From NCBI GenBank assembly GCA_032718475.1, contig JAUCBJ010002011.1, positions 1 to 36,153 on the forward strand: DNA of 36,153 nucleotides, in the 5' to 3' direction. Made by a program: the position numbers and the translations under genes. The notes under the pieces are model-generated. The model worked only from the letters and a program-made list of their open reading frames with translations. It searched no databases and had not been told where the DNA came from. This stretch comes from Nemertoderma westbladi. Its lineage: Eukaryota; Xenacoelomorpha; Nemertodermatida; Nemertodermatidae. This document shows positions 10,232 to 20,076 of this stretch, piece after piece. Positions within the stretch are counted from its first letter, which is position 1; every line of letters starts with the position of its first letter.

Positions 10232-13078
10232 ATGTCTGACACAAAGCAAAACCTGTCAGACAGTCTCTTAGATACAACCATCTGTGACCCAGATAGGAGT
10301 GTGGAACGTGTGAGACCGAAGTTCAACTCACCTCCTACTGTAAGAAAAATCATCCCTCCAGTAGTAGTATCAGACACTAGGCTAGTCCAACACCGTAGGT
10401 CTATCATAGGCACTCGAGCTCAAGTCAAGCGAGACCAAGAAGCAGCGGAACAGCAGCAACACTCGAGCCGAGAACTTATTTCTCAGCGGCCCGACAGCTC
10501 CAGTAGTGCGGATACTATAGAGCTGACACCCGAGCGCGGAGTTAAGATGGCAGATGCGGTTTATTCGGATCCCCTTCTCATCCTTCCTGCAGCCGTACTC
10601 ACTAGAGTATTGATTGCTGTGGAGGAACACCAGATTGATTGGGCGAGAAGTAAGCGATCGACCAAGGATAGTTATGCGGGATACACAAGGGAAGAACTGA
10701 AGTCTATTGTCGAGTCGCAATGGAACTTCCCCGGACCCAGACTCCCGTTTGACTTATCGGAAGCTGCCTGGGAAGACATACACAGGATGGGAGTGACAAA
10801 GGAAACCAGCGATCCAGCTGTATGGAAGAGGTCAGCAGCCGGATACGTACAGGGATTCTTCAGCTCTATGGAGCGATTAGAGGAACAATTGTTTCGACAA
10901 CCACAAGGACCTCAAGAGCAGGGAGAGCTGCTTTATCAAGTTAGAGAAAGAATTCTAAGATTCAGACTAATCTTATCTGCCTTTGAGGAGGCTTCGAAAA
11001 GAAGACAAGACACGTCGTTGCAAGTTGCCGTAAAGACTTGGTTACAGCGGGTGAGTCTCCAAGTTCAAAGAACTGCCCCGTGGAAATCTCAGTTGGATGA
11101 GTGCTCAACCCACGGAGAATCAACAGACGCTACCTTTTCCCAAGTGGAAAGCGAAGCGACAGCAGAGAAACCGCATAAGAGGGATGCTATTGACATCTAT
11201 CTGTCAGACTATCAACGATTTGTAGGTGACGAAGAGTTGAGGAGACGGCTGGATGGACTTAGCCCCAATAGTGAAGGAGCCAAGCTTGTGTTGGACGCAA
11301 TCGATGTGGATATGTTAGCTGCGAACCAAGCTAAATTCAATGAAAGCATCCGCATTACTAAGGTTCAAGAGGAACAAGTAAGGAAAAAACGTATAGAAGA
11401 CAGAAAGACAGCAGCAGCGGCAGCGGCAGAAGCAGAAGCGGAAAGAAAGGCAGCAGAAGTGGAAAAGAAAGCGGCAATGGCAGCAGCAGAAGCGGAAAGA
11501 AAGGCAGCAGAAGTGGAAAAGAAAGCGGCAATGGCAGCGGCAGAAGCGGAAAGAAAAGCGGCCGAAGCGGAAAGAAAGGCGGCCGAAGTGGAAAGAAAGG
11601 CGGCAATGGCATCGGCAGAAGCAGAAAGAAAAGCGGCAGTGGCAGAAGCAGAACGGAGGGCATCTGAAGAGACAACCCAGCTAGAGTTGGAAAATCTTCA
11701 AGAGAGGCAGGACAACTTCAATAAACAGTTAACAGCTAGTCAAATGCAGATGATGAGTCGATCTACTCCCAAACGACAGGGATTTACATCATCTGATGAA
11801 GGCGATGCCACAGATCTTGAAGGCGGAGGAAATAGATCTCGTCTAAGTAGGCGTAGAAGAATGTCCCACCGTCAGAAATTGCCTGATTTGCCCCCAGCTG
11901 TTAGAAAGCAACTAACTAACCCAGACTTAGGTAGTACAGAACCCACAGACCAAATAATTAAAATAGAAAGACTCCCTACTATAGTAGATGAGCCTGAAAT
12001 AATTAGGCCTGTTCTCGATGCCACCCCTTCGGTGATAGAGACACCTGTACTCCCAGAACTTACCTCTAAATTCCCTCTGCACAGCACTAAGCTACCTGTG
12101 CCCCACAGAACCATCCCTGAAAATGTTCATGTCCTGGACTCCGAGCGAAATATTAATGATTTGTCGCCCGTTGTCCCTCGTCCGCCCGCTACAACGTTGG
12201 CGGCTCCCGCTTCGGCGGTCGAGTGGGTGGATGAGAGACGACGGGGGATGGATCTCCTGCTCGGGCAGATGCAGGAGACTGTTCAGCAATTCAAGGGCAC
12301 AGTAAGGGAAAGTAGGTTAGAGTTGCAAGAAGTGCAGCAAAGTATCGCGTTAGAACGCGATAAATTAGTAAATACCCAAAGAGGTATACCACCACCCCCG
12401 GTAACAATGTGTCAACCTGTTAGGTCTGAAGTATCTCATGCGCAAGGTGTAGAGCCTACACGCATCTATACTGCTAGTGAAGTGGAAACTCCTATAGTAA
12501 ACCCTATTAAGGGTAATTATAAACCTGTTGACAATGATATTCCCTATAGACCTGATCATAATCCGAGAAATTTATATACCGATAACTCGATATTAAATAA
12601 CACGATGGCCCAAGAAAGTTTTACGCGTCAAATGGCTAGAACCGAAGCCCGTCAAGCGGTAAAGGTGGGAGAGATAGTCAAGTTCAATGGAGATGAGATG
12701 AAATGGTTACCTTTTAATGAATATTACAAAGATAACATACAGAACTCTGTGCTATCTAACGGAGAGAAACTTAGATTCCTCATCGAGTGCTTGGAAGGAT
12801 CTCCCAAGTTAATGGCGTTAAAGTTTATTGGACATCCAGATGGATTAAGACAAGTTTGGGATACCCTAAACATCAGGTATGGTAATAGGAATAACATAGC
12901 TAAGTATTTGTATGCAAAATTGGTAGCACCCCGAAAATTCATTAGCAGCAGGATTATAGAGTTTTCCGATGAGATTCAGGAGATCTGTAGACAATTAGAT
13001 TGGCTAGGTAAGTCTCATGAATATCAGAGTTCTATGGTTATTGGAGCCGTGGCCTCTACTTTACCAAGGGTGGAGTAG
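10232..13078 (+). CDS. gag: BEL/Pao Gag polyprotein (948 aa), separated from pol by frame breaks
   Basis: Gag of a BEL/Pao element, expected to form the cytoplasmic particle that packages the RNA. The start is the first ATG of the frame, in a CAAACATGT context. Residues ~390-476 are an Ala/Glu/Lys-rich coiled coil built from tandem AERKAAEVEKKAAMA-type units. Residues ~805-945 match the DUF1759 domain typical of BEL/Pao Gag, with IVKFNGDEMKWLPFNEYY near its start and RYGNRN later. The zinc knuckles that normally follow lie downstream in another frame. The frame ends at a TAG (13076-13078) right after TLPR, where the family normally continues; the continuation is visible in the next frame. That suggests a small indel near 13066-13075. 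An alternative reading, ribosomal frameshifting, has no clear slippery site. Confidence 0.9.
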   Translation: MSDTKQNLSDSLLDTTICDPDRSVERVRPKFNSPPTVRKIIPPVVVSDTRLVQHRRSIIGTRAQVKRDQEAAEQQQHSSRELISQRPDSSSSADTIELTPERGVKMADAVYSDPLLILPAAVLTRVLIAVEEHQIDWARSKRSTKDSYAGYTREELKSIVESQWNFPGPRLPFDLSEAAWEDIHRMGVTKETSDPAVWKRSAAGYVQGFFSSMERLEEQLFRQPQGPQEQGELLYQVRERILRFRLILSAFEEASKRRQDTSLQVAVKTWLQRVSLQVQRTAPWKSQLDECSTHGESTDATFSQVESEATAEKPHKRDAIDIYLSDYQRFVGDEELRRRLDGLSPNSEGAKLVLDAIDVDMLAANQAKFNESIRITKVQEEQVRKKRIEDRKTAAAAAAEAEAERKAAEVEKKAAMAAAEAERKAAEVEKKAAMAAAEAERKAAEAERKAAEVERKAAMASAEAERKAAVAEAERRASEETTQLELENLQERQDNFNKQLTASQMQMMSRSTPKRQGFTSSDEGDATDLEGGGNRSRLSRRRRMSHRQKLPDLPPAVRKQLTNPDLGSTEPTDQIIKIERLPTIVDEPEIIRPVLDATPSVIETPVLPELTSKFPLHSTKLPVPHRTIPENVHVLDSERNINDLSPVVPRPPATTLAAPASAVEWVDERRRGMDLLLGQMQETVQQFKGTVRESRLELQEVQQSIALERDKLVNTQRGIPPPPVTMCQPVRSEVSHAQGVEPTRIYTASEVETPIVNPIKGNYKPVDNDIPYRPDHNPRNLYTDNSILNNTMAQESFTRQMARTEARQAVKVGEIVKFNGDEMKWLPFNEYYKDNIQNSVLSNGEKLRFLIECLEGSPKLMALKFIGHPDGLRQVWDTLNIRYGNRNNIAKYLYAKLVAPRKFISSRIIEFSDEIQEICRQLDWLGKSHEYQSSMVIGAVASTLPRVE

Positions 13079-13488
13079 GTACACGCTGGGATAAGAAAGT
13101 GTTATATATGATGGAACAACAACGACGAGACCCTACCATGGCTGATCTCATGTCATTCTTGGATGGAGAAGTGAAATTACAACTCCTAAAGCAGTCGAGA
13201 GAGAAGACACCGGAAAACAAGGTAAGTGAGAAACCCGTTTCTAGGAGAAAGGAAACACCAGTGTGTTATACCGACGACGGCGAAAGCCAGGCTTCTCAAG
13301 GAGAGGACAGCAGGAAAGACACTGAAAGATCTTATTATGTCAACAAAACGCCTAAAGATGTAAGTAAATTCAAGTCTCGAACCAATGACAGGAGAGAACA
13401 GGTAAGAAAAACTCCTCCTACGTCTCCTAAGATAATTCAGTTAAGAAAGCCCGAAGAAGTGTGCACAACGTTACTCAAAATAAGGTAA
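13079..13488 (+). pseudogene. Gag-to-pol linker fragment in a shifted frame
   Basis: This is the continuation of Gag in the +1-coordinate frame, beginning RWDKKVLYMMEQQRRDPTM just after the gag stop, as in intact BEL/Pao polyproteins. It is Lys/Glu/Ser-rich and looks disordered. It ends at a TAA in 13486-13488, while the zinc-knuckle region opens in yet another frame from 13461. So this piece sits between two single-base-type frame breaks, both in the same direction. The displayed start (GTG at 13099) is not a real initiation site. Confidence 0.7.
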
Positions 13489-15266
13489 GTAACATCAAAC
13501 CGAAATGCGCACTGTGTGACGGGCCCCACCGTTTGAATGTGTGCGATGAATTCCTAAAGAAATCATTAAAGGATAGACGGGAAGTCATGTGGGATAAGCG
13601 GTTGTGTTATAATTGCCTCAGACAAGGACACCAATGGCGAACCTGTTACTCCGACGCAAGGTGTGCAAAGTGCGGTGCGAAACATCATATCTTGTTGCAC
13701 ACTGAATTCGAGCGAAACAGCCCGAGTCAGGTAAGTGAGTCCGAACTACATGTCCAATTCAGTGATGTGAACGACACTGACCAAAGTTCTGAGATGGAAG
13801 GATTCTATACGGACGAATTCTCCGACGAAGACGAATCCTGTTACATGATAAATACCTCAGTGTATCGAGCACTTACGTATGAAAAGGACACCGACAGCGA
13901 GCTCACCCTAACTACTTCTGACCGACAACCATCTTGGAAAGCACCAACTTCCAATGTAGGAATCCGAGAATTTCCTGTAGTACAGTTAAGGGTCCACGGA
14001 CCTACAAGGAGTTATATAGTGAACGCCCTCCTTGACTCCGGTAGCACAGGAACATTCATCGACAAAGAACTAGCCGAAGACATCTTTGCTGGACAACCCA
14101 AGTTCCGAACTAAGCTAAACATGTCAGGAATTATGCAGGTTTGGAAATCTACAGTAATAGCGGATTATTATGTAGGTGCGTTGTCCACCCCCCAGGATGA
14201 ACTAGGAGAACACAGCATAAGGTCAGTAAAAATGGTAGCGATAAAGAACTTCGCTACCAGCCAAGTAGAACCTTATAACTGGGATGAGGACAATTTCACC
14301 CAGCAGCTTGATATACCTAGATTCAACACCGATTACCCTGGAGTGCAAATACTCATCGGTCAAAATGAGCATGAGGCGCTCGAGACATTGGAGAAACGGC
14401 CTGCTCAACCGCAACCACTACAAGCCTATGCGGGAAGAACTAGAGTGGGTTGGTACTTTACTGGCCCTTCCCGTAGAACTCTCATGGAAAGATTACCAAA
14501 AGATCAGGTATATCAAGTAAGAGAATGGGAAGTTGAGAGCAGTGAGTTAGACGATCCAACTGAGGGAACACCATACTCCTCAGATAACGACGATATCCAC
14601 CAACTCTTCGACGAGGAGAATACCATTGATCACCTTACGGAAAACGAGACTTGGCAAAACCAAGTGAACCTATGTCAGCTCATTCGTCCATCAGAACGAG
14701 TCGACTATAACGACGAACTGAATGACGTCATTGAACGTTATAATGCAAAAACTCGGGATGAACATGCCGTACGATTCTTTACTCAAGTGGCTGTAGAGCC
14801 CAATTCCTACAATAAGGCCCTATCGGTAGAAGAAGAAAGAGCCAAGCAGATCCAAGAGACAACTACACGTTTTCTTAAAGATCAAGGTAGATATGAAATC
14901 GGTCTACCTTTCCGAAAGCGAGAACCAAAGTTCATAAACAACAGACCCTTGGCCGAGAAAAGAATTGCTCAACTACATGGACGTCTTACGGCAAATTCTT
15001 CAGCTAAAGAAATGTATCAGACGCAGTTGAAGAAATTTATTAACAAAGGATATGCGGAGCGAGTACCGGAAGGAACACCTATAACTGAGAGAACGTATTA
15101 TTTAACACATCATTACGTTCCCAAACCCGGTAAACCTCATGAGGTACGAGTAGTGTTTGACGGCTCCGCCCTTTACATGGGCCAATCCCTTAATTCCGAG
15201 TTGTTACCAGGACCCAACTTACTCCAATCCTTGTTGGGAATACTCTTAAGATTACGACAATATTAA
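13461..15266 (+). pseudogene. pol: BEL/Pao Pol, first part: zinc knuckles, aspartic protease, start of RT
   Basis: Domains in order are as follows. Three zinc-binding motifs occupy residues ~16-82 (CALCDGPHRLNVC, CYNCLRQGHQWRTC, CAKCGAKHHILLH), as in nucleocapsid. An aspartic protease of the DUF1758 type has its catalytic Asp in ALLDSGSTGTF at residue 192. A long acidic linker follows. The N-terminal reverse transcriptase segment has YYLTHHYVPKPGK and VRVVFDGSA. The frame is cut by a TAA at 15264-15266, in the middle of the RT fingers/palm region, but the same frame continues without shift on the far side. The protease would cleave Gag-Pol and the knuckles would bind RNA. The listed start lies inside the polyprotein and is not a true initiation site. 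Confidence 0.9.
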
Positions 15267-18200
15267 ATCGCTTTCGCCTCCGATATAGAAGGCATGTTCT
15301 TACAAGTCAAGGCGCTGGATAGGGATCGAGATAGCCTATGATTTCTGTGGTGGCCTGAAGGAGACCTCAACCAGAAACCGGTGGAATATTGGATGACCAT
15401 CCAGGCTTTTGGGATAATCTCGAACCCTTCAAACGCCTGTTCAGTGGTGCGCACCACTGCTGATGACAACCGGGAAGCCTTCTCTAAAGAGGTGATCGAC
15501 AACATCAAACGGGATATATACATGGACGACAATTTAAAGTCCCTTCCATCAGTCGAAGAAGCCATTAATGTCGCCAAAGGAATGGTAGAGTGCTTAAAAA
15601 GAGGTGGATTTCGCCGTGAGTTTCTGGAATCGATCCCGGTAGAAGATCGAGGAGCGAAAGACCTAGACCTAATCAAAGATGATCTTCCAGAAACCAAGAC
15701 ACTTGGTTTGAAATGGGACACAGAGAGAGATATCCTGTTTTTCCAGCTAAAACAGCGAGATAATCCAGTTCGAACTAAACGGATTTGTTTAAGTATCCTG
15801 AGCACTTATTTCGATCCATTGGGATTTATTAGCCCAGTTATATTGATTGCTCGGAGTTTAGTACAACAAATGTGGCTTGAAAACCACTCATGGGACGATC
15901 CACTCAAGGGAGAATTATTAAAGAAGTGGATGAAATGGGAAGATTCTCTACCAGCCATCGAGAACTTTATAATTTCCCGTTCATATTTTGGTCATGTTCT
16001 CCCTACGTATTCCTATCAACTCCATGTGTTTGGAGACGCCAGCGATATGGGAATAGGTATAGTAGCCTACCTGAGAGTTGAAACTCCGGATGGAATCAAG
16101 GTCGCCTTGGTTACCTCTAAGGCGTTGATAAACAACAAGTTGAAGGTTCCTCGAGCGGAGTTAAAGGCGGCTCCATACGCTACAGCCATCGGCCGGAATG
16201 TAACAGAACAGATCGACTATCCATTGGAGAAAACTGTATATTGGACCGATGCCTTACTCGTGTTGGAGTATATAACCAATGAAGTCTGTCAGTTCAGCAT
16301 CTTCGTTACCAACAGAGTAGCCATTATACTTAGTCGCACGAAGATGGATCAATGGAGACATTGCCCCGGAACGATTAATCCAGCAAACATCGCCTCCAGG
16401 GGAGCAACTCCACAAGAACTGATAGATACTCCAGACTGGTTAGGTGGACCCGACTTCCTCTACAAAGGAGAAGAAGAATGGCCTCCTCATCTTACTACGG
16501 CAGAGATTAGACAGGCCAAAGGAGCGGAGAAAGTCAAACCTAAAACTCAGGCGAGTAAATCGAATTTATTTAAACCCGCGGTAGATCTGTCTGTACTACA
16601 CACTTCCGGAGACGACGCTTTGGTTCCGAAACCCACAGCCACAAACAAGTCTGTTGTGGAAATCAGAGAGAAGGATTGGAAATCTGGAATACCAGACGTC
16701 TCGCAAGGACTCTCACCTCTCCTGCAGAGAGCGATATATCATTACAGTTCCTTGAATCGGCTCTGTAAAGCCGTTACATATTTAAGGCGATGTTTTCATC
16801 ATCACTACTCCAGGGCGAAGACCAATAGTGATACTGCTCCACTGACATCTGTGCAGGTCCATGTTGTTAAAGATCTTCCCAAATATAAGATATCCGACAG
16901 GTTTCTGAAGGAGAAGATCAGTTATCAGGAGCATGAAGAAACCAACAAGCAGATGCTGAGACTCCTGCAATGCTATGAGGATTCCGATAACTATTTCCTG
17001 TTGTTGAGAAATCCACAGATGCGCTTAAGGGATCGTTTCTCTAGCACAATGATAGATGGGTTGATATGTGTTGGAGGAAGATTAATGAATGCTCCATTAT
17101 CCTTTGACACTAAGTTTCCCATACTCATTAGAAATCTTGAGATACAAGTCAAGATGATTGTGGATGTTCACAGCAAACTTTATCATGCTGGTAGAGAACG
17201 AGTTCTTAGCGAAATTCGAACTCGCTATTATTTTTATAAACCCCGTAGAGCTCTGAACCAAGTTCTTAGGAACTCCATACCCTGTAGGAAAGTATTCAGT
17301 AGGCCTTTAACACAGCGAGAGGCAGAATTACCTAGGGAACGAGTAAGCTTCTATGAACTACCCTTTACTAATACCGGTGTAGATTTATTTGGCCCTATTG
17401 AAGTGTATCGTGCTAGGACTATAGTCAAGAGATGGTGTATCATCTTTGTTTGTATGACTTGTAGAGCTATCCATCTCGATATGGTGAACGATTTATCTAC
17501 CAACAGCTTCCTATTAAGCTTACGACGACAGATCGCTCGCTTTGGAACTAGTAACACGATGAGGTCTGATAAGGGAACGAACTTCATTGGTGCCAACAAT
17601 GAAATCAAAGCTTATGTCAAAGATTGGAACCAAAGACAGGTGGACGATCAGCTAAGGGTAACAGCGTCTAGCTGGACCTTCAACGCCGCCGACGCCCCTT
17701 GGTGGGGAGGAAGTTGGGAGAGATTAATCAGGAGCGTGAAGACCGCATTTCACTTTATAGTGCCGTGCCGCGCGTATCTCACTGACAAACTTTTGCGGAT
17801 GTTAATGGAGGAAATCACCGCCTATCTCAACGAGAGACCGCTTATGCCAGTCTCATCGAGTCCCGATTCCCTGGAAGCGCTAACACCCGCGCACTTCCTA
17901 CTGAAGAAACCTGTAGCCATGCTCCCACAATCGGAAATCACAGACGGAGACGAATACTGCCGGCAAACTTGGCAACTTATGCAGTTGTTATCCCGTCGTT
18001 TTGCTGACCATTTCGAAAAACATTATCTGCCCATGCTACAACTTCAAACTAAGTGGTTTGCGCAGCAAGAAAACGTCGGCGCTGGAGACATGGTCCTTAT
18101 TGTGGATTCAGATCTTCCACGTAAGCGGTGGCAGACAGGTCGTATCATCGAGACTCACATCTCGGATGACGGTTTGGTGCGATCGGTAGAACTCGTCGTC

Positions 18201-18380
18201 ATGCGACGTAACTTCAAGAAACCGGGAATTGTCTTCGAGACACAGCAGCTCAATCGCCCAGTTGGTCGTTTATGTTTACTGGAAAGAGACAGAGAACTCT
18301 CCGGAAACTATGGAAGACAAGATACTCTTCCCACGACCACCTCCCTAATCCAACAAACATCTAGGGACTCCCCAGCTTAG
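15267..18380 (+). pseudogene. pol: BEL/Pao Pol, second part: RT palm, A17-type region, RNase H, integrase
   Basis: This continues the frame of the preceding entry, with a second in-frame stop (TGA, 15339-15341) before the long open stretch. The RT catalytic box is YMDDN at 15519. Next comes the Peptidase_A17-labelled region (STYFDPLGFISPV), then RNase H, with VFGDAS and YWTDALLV but NPAN where the family usually has NPAD, so a catalytic Asp looks replaced. The integrase has an H2C2 zinc module (HSKLYHAG, then SIPC where CxxC is usual, so one zinc Cys is missing). Its DDE core is seen in GVDLFGP, RSDKGTNF and GGSWERLIRS. A DUF5641-type C-terminus includes LPRKRWQTGRI. The protein would copy and insert the element. 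Two stops plus two altered key residues make this copy very probably inactive. Confidence 0.92.
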
Positions 18381-18924
18381 CAGCGTCTGGAGTGGGTGTG
18401 TGACCATATTATTTTATATTCTTATCATTTTATATTTATGTATATATTATTATGTAATTTTATTATAATCGTTTTCTTTCATTTTATTTAGTAGAATGTT
18501 ATTTTAGCGATTATTTAGTAGATTAGTGCAATATATATTCGCGTTTATTACTTAATTACTTATATATTATATATTTAGTGCGACGGCGAGAAATAATTCT
18601 TTTTCTCTTTCCTTACTGTCCGTATTACATTATAAATACGTAACTACAGTAAGATGAAATATCCGTACTTATTAAAGTATTCACTCCTACTATATTCAAG
18701 TATTATTGGTAAAGTAGAGTATTAGGAATGCAAAATTCAGATCCTCGTGTCTCGGCTAAACCAAGCTCTGGGTAGACCTTGGAAACGACTTGCCTCTTCT
18801 CACTGACATTGCTTCGTGCGATATTGCTCTCATACCGTATATTAAATAATACATATAGTAGCGTGATGTCCCTTTAACAGTAGCATAAAACGCAAAAATA
18901 AATCTGTTGAACCCTTTGACCATC

Positions 18925-19275
18925 TGTAATTCTAGTCGATTAAGATATCGCGGCACCCACCGATATACTTGAAAGACAAAATTCTAGAATCAATGGTTAA
19001 CGTCCCCAGACATGTTCTGGAATAAACCGGTGCCCATCTTAAATATTAATTATTAATATTTATAAAATCTGTCAAATAGATACAATAGAGTAACTACTTA
19101 CAAGTTAACTCTAGAAAATCTATAAATTAAAGTCTGTCAAATTCAGATCCTTTAAAATTCTAGTCTATTAAGATATCGTAGCACTTACCGATATTCTTAA
19201 AAAGATCAATTTCCTAGAATCAAGGATCCCAGTCCCCAGATATGTTCTGGAATAAAATTGTGTCTATTTAATATT
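18925..19275. repeat. Diverged direct duplication, offset ~217 bp
   Basis: The two copies share AATTCTAGTC-ATTAAGATATCG, ACCGATAT and TGTTCTGGAATAAA in the same order, with scattered differences. Copy one starts near 18925 and copy two near 19142. No coding content. Confidence 0.7.
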
Positions 19276-19537
19276 AAATAATAAAATTTACGGGAATAAA
19301 TTTAAATTCATATTTTAATGAATTTAATAAATTGTCATTTTTATACAATTTATAACATTCCCAAAATTCCTTTAATTAATAGATCATGGGAGCGGAGATT
19401 CACCCTATTAAGTGTATTAGTGTGCGAGAATCTCCAATATATAGTCAATAGCCGATAAAATTCATAAAATCATGTATAAAGAGGATATTGACAATTAAAG
19501 AATTACTATTAAATAGCATCCCAGATCTGTATGCATG

Positions 19538-19604
19538 AGAATTACCCTAATTCTACCGCTAGCTTTCCATAATGTCACCATGGCAACAACCACGCTAGAA
19601 TTAG
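19538..19604 (+). promoter_or_regulatory. Hairpin half-sites enclosing an RFX-type X-box, upstream of ORF3
   Basis: AGAATTA-CCC-TAATTCT (19538-19554) overlaps CTAATTCTA (19547-19555), which pairs with TAGAATTAG (19596-19604). GTCACCATGGCAAC (19574-19587) in between is an excellent fit to the RFX X-box consensus. Copy A preserves the right-hand arms and a matching X-box at its first 50 bases. The site lies about 490 bp before the ORF3 ATG. A role as an internal promoter for ORF3 is inference. Confidence 0.5.
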
Positions 19605-20076
19605 AAGTGAGTTAAAAAAACAATAGAAAGCTTGCCCCATTGAATAGCATAGGGAATAAATAGCACACTGCTAGTATCCAAGGATACATAATAATAACGT
19701 GACATTCTGGAAGGCACTTGACTAACGGACAAATGGCCCGAATGTGTATAATTTGTGACAGTTGTGTGGAATTTGTGCGTTTATAGGTGAATGTTACTAC
19801 TAAGGTGTGTTTACAGTAGCGAGTCGCAATTGTGAAAGTAGCCCTAACACTGCAGCAAGAACCTGAAGTAAATCTAAGCCTTTGGGACGGACAGTGGTGT
19901 GACTTGTGCCGGTTATCGTTGTCGTTGTGTAGCTACATCGTTGGCGAAAGCAGAGCGACGATGGTACATCGGCGCTGAGGATCTTACACTGTCCGGGGGC
20001 AGAGAGGGGTAGGCAGCGACGCCCGCTAGCCTAAAATATAAACTCATTATAATATTGATAAACTCATATAGCAGAT

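Larger units (their letters stand above)
18381..20076 (+). other. Spacer between pol and ORF3
   Basis: About 1.7 kb, AT-rich and without a convincing ORF. It contains a diverged ~217-bp direct duplication (about 18925-19055 and 19142-19275), an inverted pair GAGATTC/GAATCTC near 19395-19435, and from 19538 a set of AGAATTA/TAATTCT half-sites around an RFX-type X-box. The part from ~19551 is shared with copy A, so it belongs to the element. It may hold the signals (internal promoter or splice acceptor) needed to express ORF3. Confidence 0.6.

Noticed and set aside
11358-11675. 105-aa Leu/Pro-rich protein on the minus strand
   Set aside because: It is the antisense of the Ala/Glu/Lys coiled-coil repeat in gag.
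13060-13490. Programmed ribosomal frameshifts between gag and pol
   Set aside because: Two breaks in the same direction with no recognisable slippery heptamer, alongside stops elsewhere; decay or sequence error is simpler.
18381-19550. A 3' LTR directly after pol
   Set aside because: None of this sequence recurs upstream of gag; the LTR pair that does recur is at 6736 and 24410.
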